A DNA stretch of 42,721 nt from Candidatus Vogelbacteria bacterium (GCA_903864935.1 CAIPHT010000004.1:1-42721); one strand, 5' to 3'. Positions 33,258 to 42,580 are shown, counted from the stretch's first letter. The notes: a model not told the origin generated them from the sequence alone. Numbers and translations are program-made.

Positions 33258-34241
33258 ATGCCAAACGAAGATAGTCGGTTGATGAAAAGGCTCAAGGAGA
33301 CGAGGAATTTCTCACTTCTCCATAGTCTTTCGAACCAAGGTGTATTCGAGCGACGAAAGGTCATCGAGGACATCATCTCCACCACCATGACTCCCTGCTT
33401 TGAATCGGAGGAGGTGAAGTACTTCGAGGGAGAACTACTGGAGTACTTGGAGTTGTATTCCTGTGCCCTGATGGACCTTGGGATGAGCCAGCTTGACTAC
33501 GAACGCGAGACTTACCGCTTTGCCTGGTCGAGGTACCAGACAATCTCTGTTCATCTTTCGACAACATCAGAAGTGCTCAAGAGGCTCATCTCAGACATCG
33601 TTCACTGGTGGTTCGAGACTCCAACTCTTGACGAGGCAATGGAAATCTTTGACTTTCTCTCCGATGAGGCAGACAGACTTGGCTTCGATGATGTCATGGC
33701 CCGTGAGTTTCGTCGCGAAGAACACGATGCAATTTTTACCCTTGTCCTCCACAAACTGAGTGCCGCCATGGAAACCTTGGGCAAGGACAGACTCTGGGAG
33801 AAAGCCCCTCGGCTGACACAGGTGATTTCCGCTCGCTGGCATCGGATGATTGGCCCCAAGGCGGCAATCTTTCTCTCCCGGGTCCTTCAGAGCTTCGAGG
33901 GCGAGATGTCTGTGGCAGAAGAGGTGACGGTCATTCATACGGCCACTCAGGTTTACGAACTGGGCGACCTGGTTCGGCAAGCCATCGAAGTCCTGAGGGG
34001 TAATCGAACAACCGTCAGTCAATTCGAATTGGGTATTGGCGAAGTCAACCTTGCGGGGCAATATGCGGTCGTCCAGGTGACACTAGAAGACAGTGACCCG
34101 CGCTTCGATGATCACCTTTCTCTTTTGAGCACGGTCGCGACCCTTCTTAGGAACGAGGGAGACGACTTGGATTGCCACAGGTTAAGGGTTTCCGTTGTCT
34201 GTGGAGAACATCGTGCCGAAGGCTCCGTCCTGCCTCTCTAG
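33258..34241 (+). CDS. Hypothetical protein, mostly alpha-helical (ORFan)
   Basis: 327 aa; SD-like AAAGGAGCGAAG before the ATG; no recognised domain. Confidence 0.75.
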   Translation: MPNEDSRLMKRLKETRNFSLLHSLSNQGVFERRKVIEDIISTTMTPCFESEEVKYFEGELLEYLELYSCALMDLGMSQLDYERETYRFAWSRYQTISVHLSTTSEVLKRLISDIVHWWFETPTLDEAMEIFDFLSDEADRLGFDDVMAREFRREEHDAIFTLVLHKLSAAMETLGKDRLWEKAPRLTQVISARWHRMIGPKAAIFLSRVLQSFEGEMSVAEEVTVIHTATQVYELGDLVRQAIEVLRGNRTTVSQFELGIGEVNLAGQYAVVQVTLEDSDPRFDDHLSLLSTVATLLRNEGDDLDCHRLRVSVVCGEHRAEGSVLPL

Positions 34242-34388
34242 TCCGTGAACCATCACGTTCAGCTTACAGAGGACTTGCCCTTCATGTTTTACCCGCTATT
34301 CGGGACAGCATCCGCTGTTTTAGGATGGCGGGTGTTTTGTTTATAAAAAACTTTTTGATTTTAATTTACGATAAGCTATACTCACCAT

Positions 34389-35060
34389 ATGAAATTATAT
34401 TTAATAGGCACACCAATTGGGAATTTGGGCGACATGACGCCAAGGGCAGTGGAGGTGATGAAAGAAGTACCAGTTTTGGCCGTGGAGAAGTGGACCGATA
34501 CGGTCAAGCTCTTAAAACATTTTGAGATTGGAGAGAAAAAGATTCTAAATTATGACGACAAGAATAGCCGACGCATGGCCCCGAAGATTTTGGATTTTCT
34601 TCAAGACCAAGACGTGGCGCTTGTGACCTCGGCCGGGATGCCCGGTGTCTCTGATCCAGGCGCTTATCTTGTTGAGCAAGCACGCGAAGCGGGGCATGAG
34701 ATCGTTCCGATTCCTGGACCCTCAGCGTTATCGACGGCTATCGCCGCGTCGGGCTTCTCGGGTAATTTTTGGTTTGTCGAATTCTTGCCTCGCACCCGTG
34801 GCAAGATTGTAAAAATTCTTAAACAGGCCGAAGAATTAGAAACTAACTTGGTTTGCTTCGAATCAACTTATCGCTTGGCCAAAAGTCTGGAGATTATTAA
34901 TGAACTTTATCCTGAAATTAAAGTTTTTGTCGGTAAAGAAATGACCAAGAAATTCGAGCAATATCTTGTGGGGACAGCGGGGGATTTTCTTGCTAGAATT
35001 AAGACGGATAAGGACTTTTCCCGGGGTGAATTCGCCTTAGTTATCCACTTTGGAAAATAG
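34389..35060 (+). CDS. rsmI: 16S rRNA (cytidine(1402)-2'-O)-methyltransferase
   Basis: LYLIGTPIGNLGDMTPRAVEVMKEV ... VALVTSAGMPGVSDPGAYLVEQAREAGHEIVPIPGPSALSTAIAASGF. Confidence 0.95.
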   Translation: MKLYLIGTPIGNLGDMTPRAVEVMKEVPVLAVEKWTDTVKLLKHFEIGEKKILNYDDKNSRRMAPKILDFLQDQDVALVTSAGMPGVSDPGAYLVEQAREAGHEIVPIPGPSALSTAIAASGFSGNFWFVEFLPRTRGKIVKILKQAEELETNLVCFESTYRLAKSLEIINELYPEIKVFVGKEMTKKFEQYLVGTAGDFLARIKTDKDFSRGEFALVIHFGK

Positions 35061-35135
35061 CCAGATTGTTGTTAAAATAGGATCACAAATATTGTATAAA
35101 TTATTATTAATCTTTAAGTCTAAAATCATAAAAAT

Positions 35136-35636
35136 ATGAAAAAAGATCAAGGTGACGAGGTTTCCTCTGAAGGAGTTGTTTCTTCTAAAGGTAAGAAGTG
35201 CTGCGGTATGAGTTATAAGTTTTGGGGTGGGGTAATTATTGTCGTTGTTATAATTATCGCCGGTTATTATGCTTGGGGAGCTCTCAAGCCAAAGCCAAGT
35301 CAAACTGAAGCCCAGAAGGCGGCTGAACAGCAAGTCCTGGCCATCGTTGCTAGAGTTAAGAAATTAATGGTTGTCCCAGATGGAGAGGTCCCTCAAGTTG
35401 CTGAGATTAAGGATGCTGCCTTGGCGGCCAAAGAACAACCTTTCCTCGCTGGTTCTCAGAATGGTGATGTTCTTCTTGTTTATGCGACAGCGGGCAAGGC
35501 GATCGTTTATAGTCCAGCGCGAAACGTTATCGTCAATGTTGGTCCGGTCCAAATGAATAAGGCTGACGCTTCGGCTCAGACTCCGGCCCCTGCTCCGGTT
35601 ACCTCTGATAACACCGCAACCACAAAGAAGAAATAG
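35136..35636 (+). CDS. Single-pass membrane protein, unknown
   Basis: Basic N-terminus, TM (FWGGVIIVVVIIIAGYYAWGAL), extracytoplasmic domain. Confidence 0.65.
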   Translation: MKKDQGDEVSSEGVVSSKGKKCCGMSYKFWGGVIIVVVIIIAGYYAWGALKPKPSQTEAQKAAEQQVLAIVARVKKLMVVPDGEVPQVAEIKDAALAAKEQPFLAGSQNGDVLLVYATAGKAIVYSPARNVIVNVGPVQMNKADASAQTPAPAPVTSDNTATTKKK

Positions 35637-35665
35637 TTCGATAAACTCACTATAAATAGTCCACT

Positions 35666-36241
35666 ATGAGCGAGTCGCTCTTCTTCTACTATCTAATTAT
35701 CTGGCCACCCCTAGGATATTTCCTGGGGGTTGTTGGTATGTTGATTGAGGGTGATATTACTTGGTTTACACTATCCTTTCTCACTAGCCAAGGCCTCTTC
35801 AATTTCTGGTTAATGTTGCCGGTCGTCTTCTTCGGGATGCTGGCGAGTGATTTAATCTTTTTCTTCATCGGTCGCAAGATTGAGTATTTCCCTCGTTTTG
35901 TTAAACTTTGGTCCAATAAGATCGCGGAGCCTTTTGACAGGCAACTTAATCGCCGTCCAAGACAAACGCTCTTCATTTCCAAATTTGCTTATGCTATCCA
36001 CAAGCCAATTTTGGTGCGAATGGGGATGACCGATAAGACGTATCGTGAATTTATTAAGCAGGATATCCCAGCCATTTGTTTTTGGGCGGTGGTCATTGGT
36101 AGTTTGGGTTATTTCTCGGGGGTCTCTTTTACCCTCGTCCAGCAATACTTGCATTATGCGGAGCTCGGGCTACTTATCGGGCTAATTATTTTCTTTGTTG
36201 TTATTAAGGTTGTGACAAAATATTCAATTAAAAAATTATAA
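35666..36241 (+). CDS. DedA/SNARE-associated-like membrane protein
   Basis: Multi-TM with FFGMLASDLIFFFIGRKI and FISKFAYAIHKPILVRMGM. Confidence 0.7.
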   Translation: MSESLFFYYLIIWPPLGYFLGVVGMLIEGDITWFTLSFLTSQGLFNFWLMLPVVFFGMLASDLIFFFIGRKIEYFPRFVKLWSNKIAEPFDRQLNRRPRQTLFISKFAYAIHKPILVRMGMTDKTYREFIKQDIPAICFWAVVIGSLGYFSGVSFTLVQQYLHYAELGLLIGLIIFFVVIKVVTKYSIKKL

Positions 36242-36251
36242 ATAATATAAG

Positions 36252-36956
36252 ATGAGACAAAACCGCTTTTATAGCCAAGAAGACTTAGGGGATAAGGACT
36301 TAGAAATTACTGATCCGCTTATTCTTAATCAATTAAGAAAAGTTTTGCGGTCCAAGCCGGGGGACGAGATCTCTCTTTTTGACGGACGAGGTTTAGAACT
36401 TCGGGCTAAGATTATAGAGTTTAATAAAAATTCTGTTCGACTCTCTGTTCTCGAGCGAGAACTTAGAGAAAAAGAAGAACCAGAGGTCTGTCTTTATCTT
36501 GCTTTGCTTAAAAAAGAGAATTTCGAATTAGCGGTGCAGAAGGCGGTCGAGGCCGGGGTTAATAAGATAATTCCGCTTGTCACCGAACGGACAATTAAGT
36601 TTGGATTAAAGACAGAGCGCTTGTCTCTGATTATTAAGGAAGCGACAGAGCAATCGGGGCGAGCCTTTTTACCAGACTTAAGCGAACCTGTTAATTTTTC
36701 TGTTGCCTTGGGTAAGGTTAAAGATTCTGATTCCCTAAATATCTTTTGTGATTTAGAGAAAGAAAATGATAAAAAGTTGTTGACGAATTCTCGCTCAATA
36801 AATCTTTTTGTCGGCCCAGAAGGCGGGTGGAGCGAGAAAGAGCAGGAGCTAGCTCAGTCTTCTGATTTCACTTTCTATTCTCTTGGTCGGTCTGTTTTGC
36901 GAGCCGAGACCGCGGCGGTTGTTGTAACTTGGTTGGCCGTTAACAACAAGCTTTAA
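36252..36956 (+). CDS. rsmE: 16S rRNA (uracil(1498)-N(3))-methyltransferase
   Basis: HxLxxVLR-like region ... LFVGPEGGWSEKEQELAQ ... LGRSVLRAETAAVVVTW. Confidence 0.94.
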   Translation: MRQNRFYSQEDLGDKDLEITDPLILNQLRKVLRSKPGDEISLFDGRGLELRAKIIEFNKNSVRLSVLERELREKEEPEVCLYLALLKKENFELAVQKAVEAGVNKIIPLVTERTIKFGLKTERLSLIIKEATEQSGRAFLPDLSEPVNFSVALGKVKDSDSLNIFCDLEKENDKKLLTNSRSINLFVGPEGGWSEKEQELAQSSDFTFYSLGRSVLRAETAAVVVTWLAVNNKL

Positions 36957-36975
36957 TTGTGTTAGAATCAAAAAT

Positions 36976-37638
36976 ATGAAATCTTGGTATCTATTTGCCA
37001 TCTTAGCTCTAGTTGTCCTTATTGAGGCTTTGGTGGTGGTACCTGTTGTCTCTAACCCGGGGCGTCGTTTTCTCGCTGCGGTGCTACCTTCTGTGGTTAT
37101 TAATTACGCCAACACCGATAGACAACAGGCCAGAGAAATAACTTTAAAAGAGAACCCCCTTCTGGCCAAAGCGGCAACCGAGAAGGCTCTTGATATGGCG
37201 GCGCGCGGTTATTTCTCCCATGTTGGCCCTAAGGGCGAGACACCTTGGACTTGGCTCGATAAGGTTGGCTATGATTACGTTTATGCCGGAGAGAATTTGG
37301 CGGTTAATTTCTTCGATTCTGGAGATGTTCATCGGGCTTGGATGAATTCGCCAGCGCATCGAGAAAATATTTTGGATAAGCGGTTTACGGAGGTTGGGAT
37401 CGGTACCGCCCCCGGCAAATTTAACGGTCGGGATAGCTTGTATGTGGTGGAATTTTTTGGTAGCACGGGTACCTCTCTTTCTCTTGCCTCAAGTACTCAG
37501 ATTATTTCTCAGAATAATTCTTCATTGCTCTCCGCTGTTGCCAGTATTCCCAACGGAGTCTTAAGTCTTAATCGTCGCTTCATACTCTCCCTTCTTGTCC
37601 TCTTGGGTTATGACTTGCCGAGTGGTAAGATTATCTAG
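36976..37638 (+). CDS. CAP (SCP/PR1-like) domain extracellular protein
   Basis: Signal/TM, then LAKAATEKALDMAARGYFSHVGPKGETPWTWLDKVGY...AGENLAVNF...HRAWMNSPAHRENILDKRFTEVGIGT. Confidence 0.93.
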   Translation: MKSWYLFAILALVVLIEALVVVPVVSNPGRRFLAAVLPSVVINYANTDRQQAREITLKENPLLAKAATEKALDMAARGYFSHVGPKGETPWTWLDKVGYDYVYAGENLAVNFFDSGDVHRAWMNSPAHRENILDKRFTEVGIGTAPGKFNGRDSLYVVEFFGSTGTSLSLASSTQIISQNNSSLLSAVASIPNGVLSLNRRFILSLLVLLGYDLPSGKII

Positions 37639-37644
37639 TAAATT

Positions 37645-38529
37645 ATGTTTTTAAAAATATTACGCCAAATATTTTGGCTCCTGGTTTATCTTTTTGCGCT
37701 AATTGGTTTTATTTTGGTGGCGGGTTTTTTTGCTTTGCGTTTTGGTTGGACGAATACTTCGGGGACGGTTGACTTCAACGACCGTTATTTTAAAGAGGTG
37801 ATTGGCCAAATTAGGCAAAATAACGCCACAAGTTCAGACCAAGAGATCTCTGATAGTAACAAGCAAGAGTTAGGAACAGTTTCGGCGGCTTGGATGGATA
37901 CTCTCGACTGGCCAGTGTTAAAAGAAGCGATTACTAAAGATGCGCCTCAGATTAAGAAGGTGAGTGGGGAGACCGGCGTGCCAGAGCGCCTGATTGTCTC
38001 AATGTTGGTGCCCGAGCAATTGCGACTCTATACCTCGGAGCGAGAAGTGTTCAAACAATTCTTCCAGCCACTTAAGATCCTTGGCGTCCAGAGCCAATTC
38101 TCTTGGGGGGTGATGGGGATTAAAGAAGAGACGGCCAAACAAATCGAGGCTAATCTTAAAGATAAGACCTCTCCTTTTTACCTTGGTCCTGATTATGAAA
38201 ATCGTTTGGACTTTAGCACGGAGGATATCTCGAGTGAACGCTTTAATAGATTGATTGATAGTAAGAATCATTATTACTCTTATCTCTATTCGGCTCTTTT
38301 TCTTAAACAAATTATGAGGCAATGGGACTTGGCCGGCTATAATATTAGCAATCGACCTGAACTTCTGGCCACGCTCTTCAATCTTGGTTTTAGTAAATCA
38401 ACACCCAAGGCTCTACCTCAGGTTGGGGGAGCGGAGATTGACGTGGGGGGAGAGAAATATAGTTTTGGTGGTCTAGCCTTCCAATTTTATTACTCCAAAG
38501 AATTATTAGATTATTTCCCTTGGCAATAA
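37645..38529 (+). CDS. Membrane-anchored protein, possibly lytic-transglycosylase-like
   Basis: N-terminal TM; SGETGVPERLIVSMLVPEQLRLYTSEREVF...SQFSWGVMGIKEETAKQIE. Family call tentative. Confidence 0.6.
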   Translation: MFLKILRQIFWLLVYLFALIGFILVAGFFALRFGWTNTSGTVDFNDRYFKEVIGQIRQNNATSSDQEISDSNKQELGTVSAAWMDTLDWPVLKEAITKDAPQIKKVSGETGVPERLIVSMLVPEQLRLYTSEREVFKQFFQPLKILGVQSQFSWGVMGIKEETAKQIEANLKDKTSPFYLGPDYENRLDFSTEDISSERFNRLIDSKNHYYSYLYSALFLKQIMRQWDLAGYNISNRPELLATLFNLGFSKSTPKALPQVGGAEIDVGGEKYSFGGLAFQFYYSKELLDYFPWQ

Positions 38530-38530
38530 T

Positions 38531-39043
38531 ATGGTCTTAACGCCTCATTCCATCGCCGGTGCGGCCATCGCTTCTTTCTTCAAACTTAATCCTTTCACCG
38601 CCTTTTTTGCTGGCTTCCTCAGTCATTTTTTTCTTGATGCTGTACCACACTGGGATTATAAACTTAAGTCCGAATATAAAGATTTAGAGAATCCGATGAA
38701 CGGCGATCTTATTATCGGTCGAGACTTTTATTTTGATTTGGTAAAAATCGGCTTTGACGCGCTTCTTGGTCTGTCCCTGGCCGTCTTTTTCTTTAATTTT
38801 GGATTAGGAGTTTCTCTTGAGATCGTGCTTGCCGGAGTTATTGGAGCCCTGGCGCCTGATGCGTTACAATTTGTCTATACCAAGTGGCGCAAAGAGCCCT
38901 TAATCTCTTTGCAAAGAACTCATCTTCTTTTTATCAATTTCTTTCAAAAGAAAATCGAGAGTCCTTTTTGGGGTCTCTCGATGTATTGCTTTGTTGTCGT
39001 TCTTTTTCTCTTTTTGGGGAGTTTGGGTGTCTTTAGTTTGTAA
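38531..39043 (+). CDS. Integral membrane protein, possibly YdjM-like metal-dependent hydrolase family
   Basis: LTPHSIAGAAIASF...FLSHFFLDAVPHWDY motif; multiple TMs. Confidence 0.6.
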   Translation: MVLTPHSIAGAAIASFFKLNPFTAFFAGFLSHFFLDAVPHWDYKLKSEYKDLENPMNGDLIIGRDFYFDLVKIGFDALLGLSLAVFFFNFGLGVSLEIVLAGVIGALAPDALQFVYTKWRKEPLISLQRTHLLFINFFQKKIESPFWGLSMYCFVVVLFLFLGSLGVFSL

Positions 39044-39605
39044 GAAGATCGTCAACTTTACCCACCATACCAGTAACGTCACCTTCAATACCCGTAACTT
39101 CACCCTCGAGACCTGAAGCATTGCCCGATAAGTTGGTGGTATTGCCTCTAAGTCTAGAGATATCCCCTGATAAGTTTGTAACGTTGCCGGAGATATTGGT
39201 GACATCACCTTGGATACTTGAGACATCGCCAATTAGGTCGCTAACATTGCCGCGAAGTTTGGTCGCATCGCCGCGAATATTGGTCACTTCGCCTCGCAAA
39301 TTGCTCATATCACCATAGAGGCCTGAGACGTCACCGGAGATATTAGTTACATCTCCGGTGAGATGTGTAACATTACCTCGAATGTTAGAGACATCCCCTT
39401 TGATATTAGAGACGGTGCCGAAGATGCCCGCAATGTTACCGCTAATATTACTCGCATTGCCGGTAATTTTGTGGATAGTCACGTCGCCATAAATTTTAGA
39501 GACATCGCCTCGGAGGTTGGCAAAGTCGCCCCAGATGGCTGGGTGGGGGTTCTCAATATTCTCAGTATTTTCTTTTATTTTTGGATTGATGCGTTGAAGT
39601 GTCAT
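39033..39605 (-). CDS. Heptad-repeat protein G-(D/N)-(V/A/I)-(S/T)-x-(I/L)-x
   Basis: About 20 consecutive 7-residue units, e.g. GDVTNISGDVSGLYGDMSNLRGEVTNIRGDATKLRGNVSDLIGDVSSIQGDVTNISGN. Confidence 0.8.
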   Translation of the reverse strand: MTLQRINPKIKENTENIENPHPAIWGDFANLRGDVSKIYGDVTIHKITGNASNISGNIAGIFGTVSNIKGDVSNIRGNVTHLTGDVTNISGDVSGLYGDMSNLRGEVTNIRGDATKLRGNVSDLIGDVSSIQGDVTNISGNVTNLSGDISRLRGNTTNLSGNASGLEGEVTGIEGDVTGMVGKVDDLLTN

Positions 39606-39650
39606 ATTTTTTTGATACTAGATAATAAATGCTATATACTAGCTACTAAT

Positions 39651-40454
39651 ATGACTATTATAACATCAATTGTCTTGGGAATAGTAGAGGGGATTACCGA
39701 ATTCTTGCCCATCTCTTCGACGGGGCACCTAATTCTCGCCTCACAGGTTTTGCGTCTTGGGCAAACAGAGTTTCTTAAGAGCTTCGAAATTATTATTCAA
39801 CTTGGGGCTATTGGCGCTGTTGTTGCTCTTTATTGGCGACAATTGCTTGTTAACTGGCAAGTGATGAAGCGCGTGGCCGTTGCCTTTATTCCCACCGCTA
39901 TCATTGGTTTGATTCTCTATAAAATAATTAAGTCTTATCTGCTAGGCAATTCTTGGGTGGTGGTTGTGAGTCTCTTTGCTGGTGGTCTAATTTTAATCTT
40001 TTTTGAATTATGGCTAACTAAAAAAGATACTAAATCACTTGGAGGCTTAGCCTCCAAGTTAAAGATTGATAGCCTAGAGAAAATTTCTTATAAAAATTCT
40101 GTGATTATTGGACTCTGCCAGTCCTTGGCCGTTATCCCCGGCGTCTCTCGTTCGGCGGCCACTATTGTTGGGGGGCTCGCCTTAAATATCAAAAGAGAAG
40201 CGATTGTCGAATTTTCTTTCTTGCTCGCGGTCCCGACAATGTTGGCCGCGACGGGTTTAGACTTGGTTAAATCTTCGCCCAATTTTACTGTTAGTGAGTT
40301 TGGATTGTTGCTTATTGGCTTTATGGTTTCCTTCTTAGTTGCCCTCATGGCCATCAAAACTTTCTTAGCTTATATCAAGAACAATAATTTTATTGCTTTT
40401 GGCATTTACCGTATTATCGTGGCCATTGTTTTTGCCCTCGTTTTTCTCGTTTGA
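39651..40454 (+). CDS. uppP: Undecaprenyl-diphosphatase (BacA/UppP)
   Basis: IVLGIVEGITEFLPISSTGHLILAS ... CQSLAVIPGVSRSAATIVGGL. The start at 39651 is preferred over the track start at 39363. Confidence 0.95.
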   Translation: MTIITSIVLGIVEGITEFLPISSTGHLILASQVLRLGQTEFLKSFEIIIQLGAIGAVVALYWRQLLVNWQVMKRVAVAFIPTAIIGLILYKIIKSYLLGNSWVVVVSLFAGGLILIFFELWLTKKDTKSLGGLASKLKIDSLEKISYKNSVIIGLCQSLAVIPGVSRSAATIVGGLALNIKREAIVEFSFLLAVPTMLAATGLDLVKSSPNFTVSEFGLLLIGFMVSFLVALMAIKTFLAYIKNNNFIAFGIYRIIVAIVFALVFLV

Positions 40455-40455
40455 C

Positions 40456-40484
40456 AGACTTTCAACCTGAGAGTTAAATAGAGT
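40456..40484 (+). promoter_or_regulatory. Promoter upstream of an ORFan gene
   Basis: TTGACA - 17 nt (GACTTTCAACCTGAGAG) - TTAAAT. Confidence 0.6.
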
Positions 40485-40530
40485 TAGGTGTTTTGTTTTT
40501 TATTTGGTGTCCGAACTGGAGGGCTAAGTC

Positions 40531-40917
40531 ATGGCAGTTGCCTTGTCGGCGAAGGTGGTAACCCTTTTTGTCTCAGGTGGAGTACGGTGCGAAGGAAAAA
40601 AGGAGGAAACCTGGTTTTTTGAACTTACCTATGTCTGTCCTGGGGATAATGTCCCTTACCCGGGGACTAGCTGTGAGAAGCCAAAAGCTATTCCGGCTGA
40701 CGAGTTTTTCTGGGATCGATTCGAGAAGTGGCTTCTTGACTACCGGAAGAGAATGGCTGGTGGCCGTCTGCTAGAGGGAGAAATCAGATTTTTTTCTTCC
40801 TTCAAGAAACCGATCGGGAGGGATTGGCCAAAGGTCAAGCAGATTGCTGTTCGGGTTTTCCCAGAACTGGAAGTTTGGGTCAGGAGGAAAAGGAAGAGAG
40901 GGAAAAATCTCTTCTAA
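40531..40917 (+). CDS. Hypothetical protein (ORFan)
   Basis: 128 aa with SD (CTGGAGGG), own promoter, and downstream CCGCGCGCTTGGAGAAGCGCGCGGTTTTTTC terminator. Confidence 0.7.
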   Translation: MAVALSAKVVTLFVSGGVRCEGKKEETWFFELTYVCPGDNVPYPGTSCEKPKAIPADEFFWDRFEKWLLDYRKRMAGGRLLEGEIRFFSSFKKPIGRDWPKVKQIAVRVFPELEVWVRRKRKRGKNLF

Positions 40918-40935
40918 TGGGAAGTCTGTCTGTCC

Positions 40936-40967
40936 CCGCGCGCTTGGAGAAGCGCGCGGTTTTTTCT
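40936..40967 (+). terminator. Rho-independent terminator
   Basis: CCGCGCGCTT-GGAG-AAGCGCGCGG then TTTTTTCTT. Confidence 0.88.
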
Positions 40968-41002
40968 TGCCCTGAGCCTCGTCGAAGGGTTATAATGCCC
41001 CC

Positions 41003-41752
41003 ATGACATATAAAATTGTATTAATTCGCCATGGCGAAAGTGTGTGGAATAAGGAGAATCGTTTTACCGGCTGGGTTGATGTTGACCTGACAGAATTAGG
41101 CGAGCATGAGGCCCATAGTGCTGGCCAATTATTAAAAGAGAAAGGTTTTGTCTTTGATCTGGCTTTTACTTCGGTGCTCAAGCGAGCCAACAAAACGCTC
41201 GGTATTGTCTTATCTGAGATGGGCGAGGAGGGGATAGAAATCAGAAAATCATGGAAGCTTAATGAGAGACATTATGGCGCGCTCCAAGGTCTTAATAAAT
41301 CTGAGACAGCGGCCAAGTATGGCGAAGAGCAGGTGAAGATTTGGCGTCGCGGTTATGATGTTGTCATCCCACCGCTTGATAAAGACAGTGAGATGTATCC
41401 AGGCAAAGATCCGCTCTACGCCAATTTAACCCCCGCCGAGATTCCTCTAACTGAGAATTTGAAAAATGTGGTTGAACGTGTGACGCCATATTGGGAGCAG
41501 GAGATTGCCCCAGCCATTAAAGAGGGGAGACAAATTATTATTGCCGCCTCCGGTAATAGCTTGCGCGCTCTAGTAAAATATCTAAGCAATTTTTCCGAAG
41601 AAGAAATTGTCGAATTCAATTTTCCTACCGGTATTCCGCTAGTCTACGAGCTAGACGAGAATCTCAAACCAACCAATCGTTATTTCCTTGCCGACGAAGC
41701 TGCCCTCCAAGCCGCTCTCGACAAAGTCGCCAACCAGGGCAAAAAAGCGTAA
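41003..41752 (+). CDS. gpmA: 2,3-bisphosphoglycerate-dependent phosphoglycerate mutase
   Basis: [40 protein letters not shown] ... [31 protein letters not shown]. Confidence 0.97.
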   Translation: MTYKIVLIRHGESVWNKENRFTGWVDVDLTELGEHEAHSAGQLLKEKGFVFDLAFTSVLKRANKTLGIVLSEMGEEGIEIRKSWKLNERHYGALQGLNKSETAAKYGEEQVKIWRRGYDVVIPPLDKDSEMYPGKDPLYANLTPAEIPLTENLKNVVERVTPYWEQEIAPAIKEGRQIIIAASGNSLRALVKYLSNFSEEEIVEFNFPTGIPLVYELDENLKPTNRYFLADEAALQAALDKVANQGKKA

Positions 41753-41828
41753 AAACTTAAGGGATTGACTTTTTGTGATATTTCCGCTAATATTTATGTA
41801 TACCTCCAGTCACTTCGGTGGCCGGACG

Positions 41829-41856
41829 CGAAACCGCAACTTTTGTTGCGGTTTCT
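41829..41856. terminator. Perfect 11-bp hairpin between gpmA and the NYN gene
   Basis: GAAACCGCAAC...GTTGCGGTTTC. Confidence 0.5.
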
Positions 41857-41880
41857 GCTGTTAATAGTAAAATTAATAGC

Positions 41881-42498
41881 ATGAAAATTTGTGTGTATAT
41901 TGATAGTTTTAATTTGTATTATGGAGCTTTGAAAGATACTCCCTATAAGTGGTTGGACGTATCAAAAATGTGTCAGTATCTTTTCCAAAAGCATGAGATT
42001 TCTAAAATTAAATATTTTACTGCTCGAGTAAAACTGAGACCCAATGAAAAGGATTTAGAAAAGCCCGTTAGACAACAAATATATTTTCGCGCTCTCAAAA
42101 CAATTCCCAATCTTGAAATGTACGAAGGAAGTTTTTTGGTCAATATGGTGCTGATGAAGAAAGCTGACAACTCTGGTTATGTAAAGGTTATCAAGACAGA
42201 AGAAAAAGGTAGTGATGTTAGTCTTGGGGCTCACTTGGTAAATGACGCGCATAAGAAAGAATTTGAAATGGCCGTCGTTATCTCTAATGATTCTGATTTG
42301 GTTGAGCCGATAAAAATAGTTACTCAAGAGCTAAATTATCCGGTGATTATCATTAGCCCCTATGGTACCAATACAATAAAGCTAAAAGAAATTTCTACCT
42401 CAGCCAGACAGATTCGCCGTGGTGTTTTGAAGATTAGTCAATTCCCAGATAAATTGTCTGATCAGTTTGGAGAATTTACTAAGCCCTCAACTTGGTAG
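41881..42498 (+). CDS. NYN domain protein (LabA/DUF88-like PIN-fold putative RNase)
   Basis: MKICVYIDSFNLYYGAL ... EEKGSDVSLGAHLVNDAHKKEFEMAVVISNDSDLVEPIKIV: conserved Asp/Asn positions of NYN domains. Confidence 0.9.
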   Translation: MKICVYIDSFNLYYGALKDTPYKWLDVSKMCQYLFQKHEISKIKYFTARVKLRPNEKDLEKPVRQQIYFRALKTIPNLEMYEGSFLVNMVLMKKADNSGYVKVIKTEEKGSDVSLGAHLVNDAHKKEFEMAVVISNDSDLVEPIKIVTQELNYPVIIISPYGTNTIKLKEISTSARQIRRGVLKISQFPDKLSDQFGEFTKPSTW

Positions 42499-42580
42499 AC
42501 TATAAAGTCGAAATCTCCCAAATTCCCTTATTTGTCGAAGTCCAACTTCGTAGACTATATAAAACAGGGGATATTATTTG

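Noticed and set aside
39363-39605. Extra plus-strand coding region antisense to the heptad-repeat gene
   Set aside because: Periodic repeats keep both strands open; the UppP start at 39651 is better supported.
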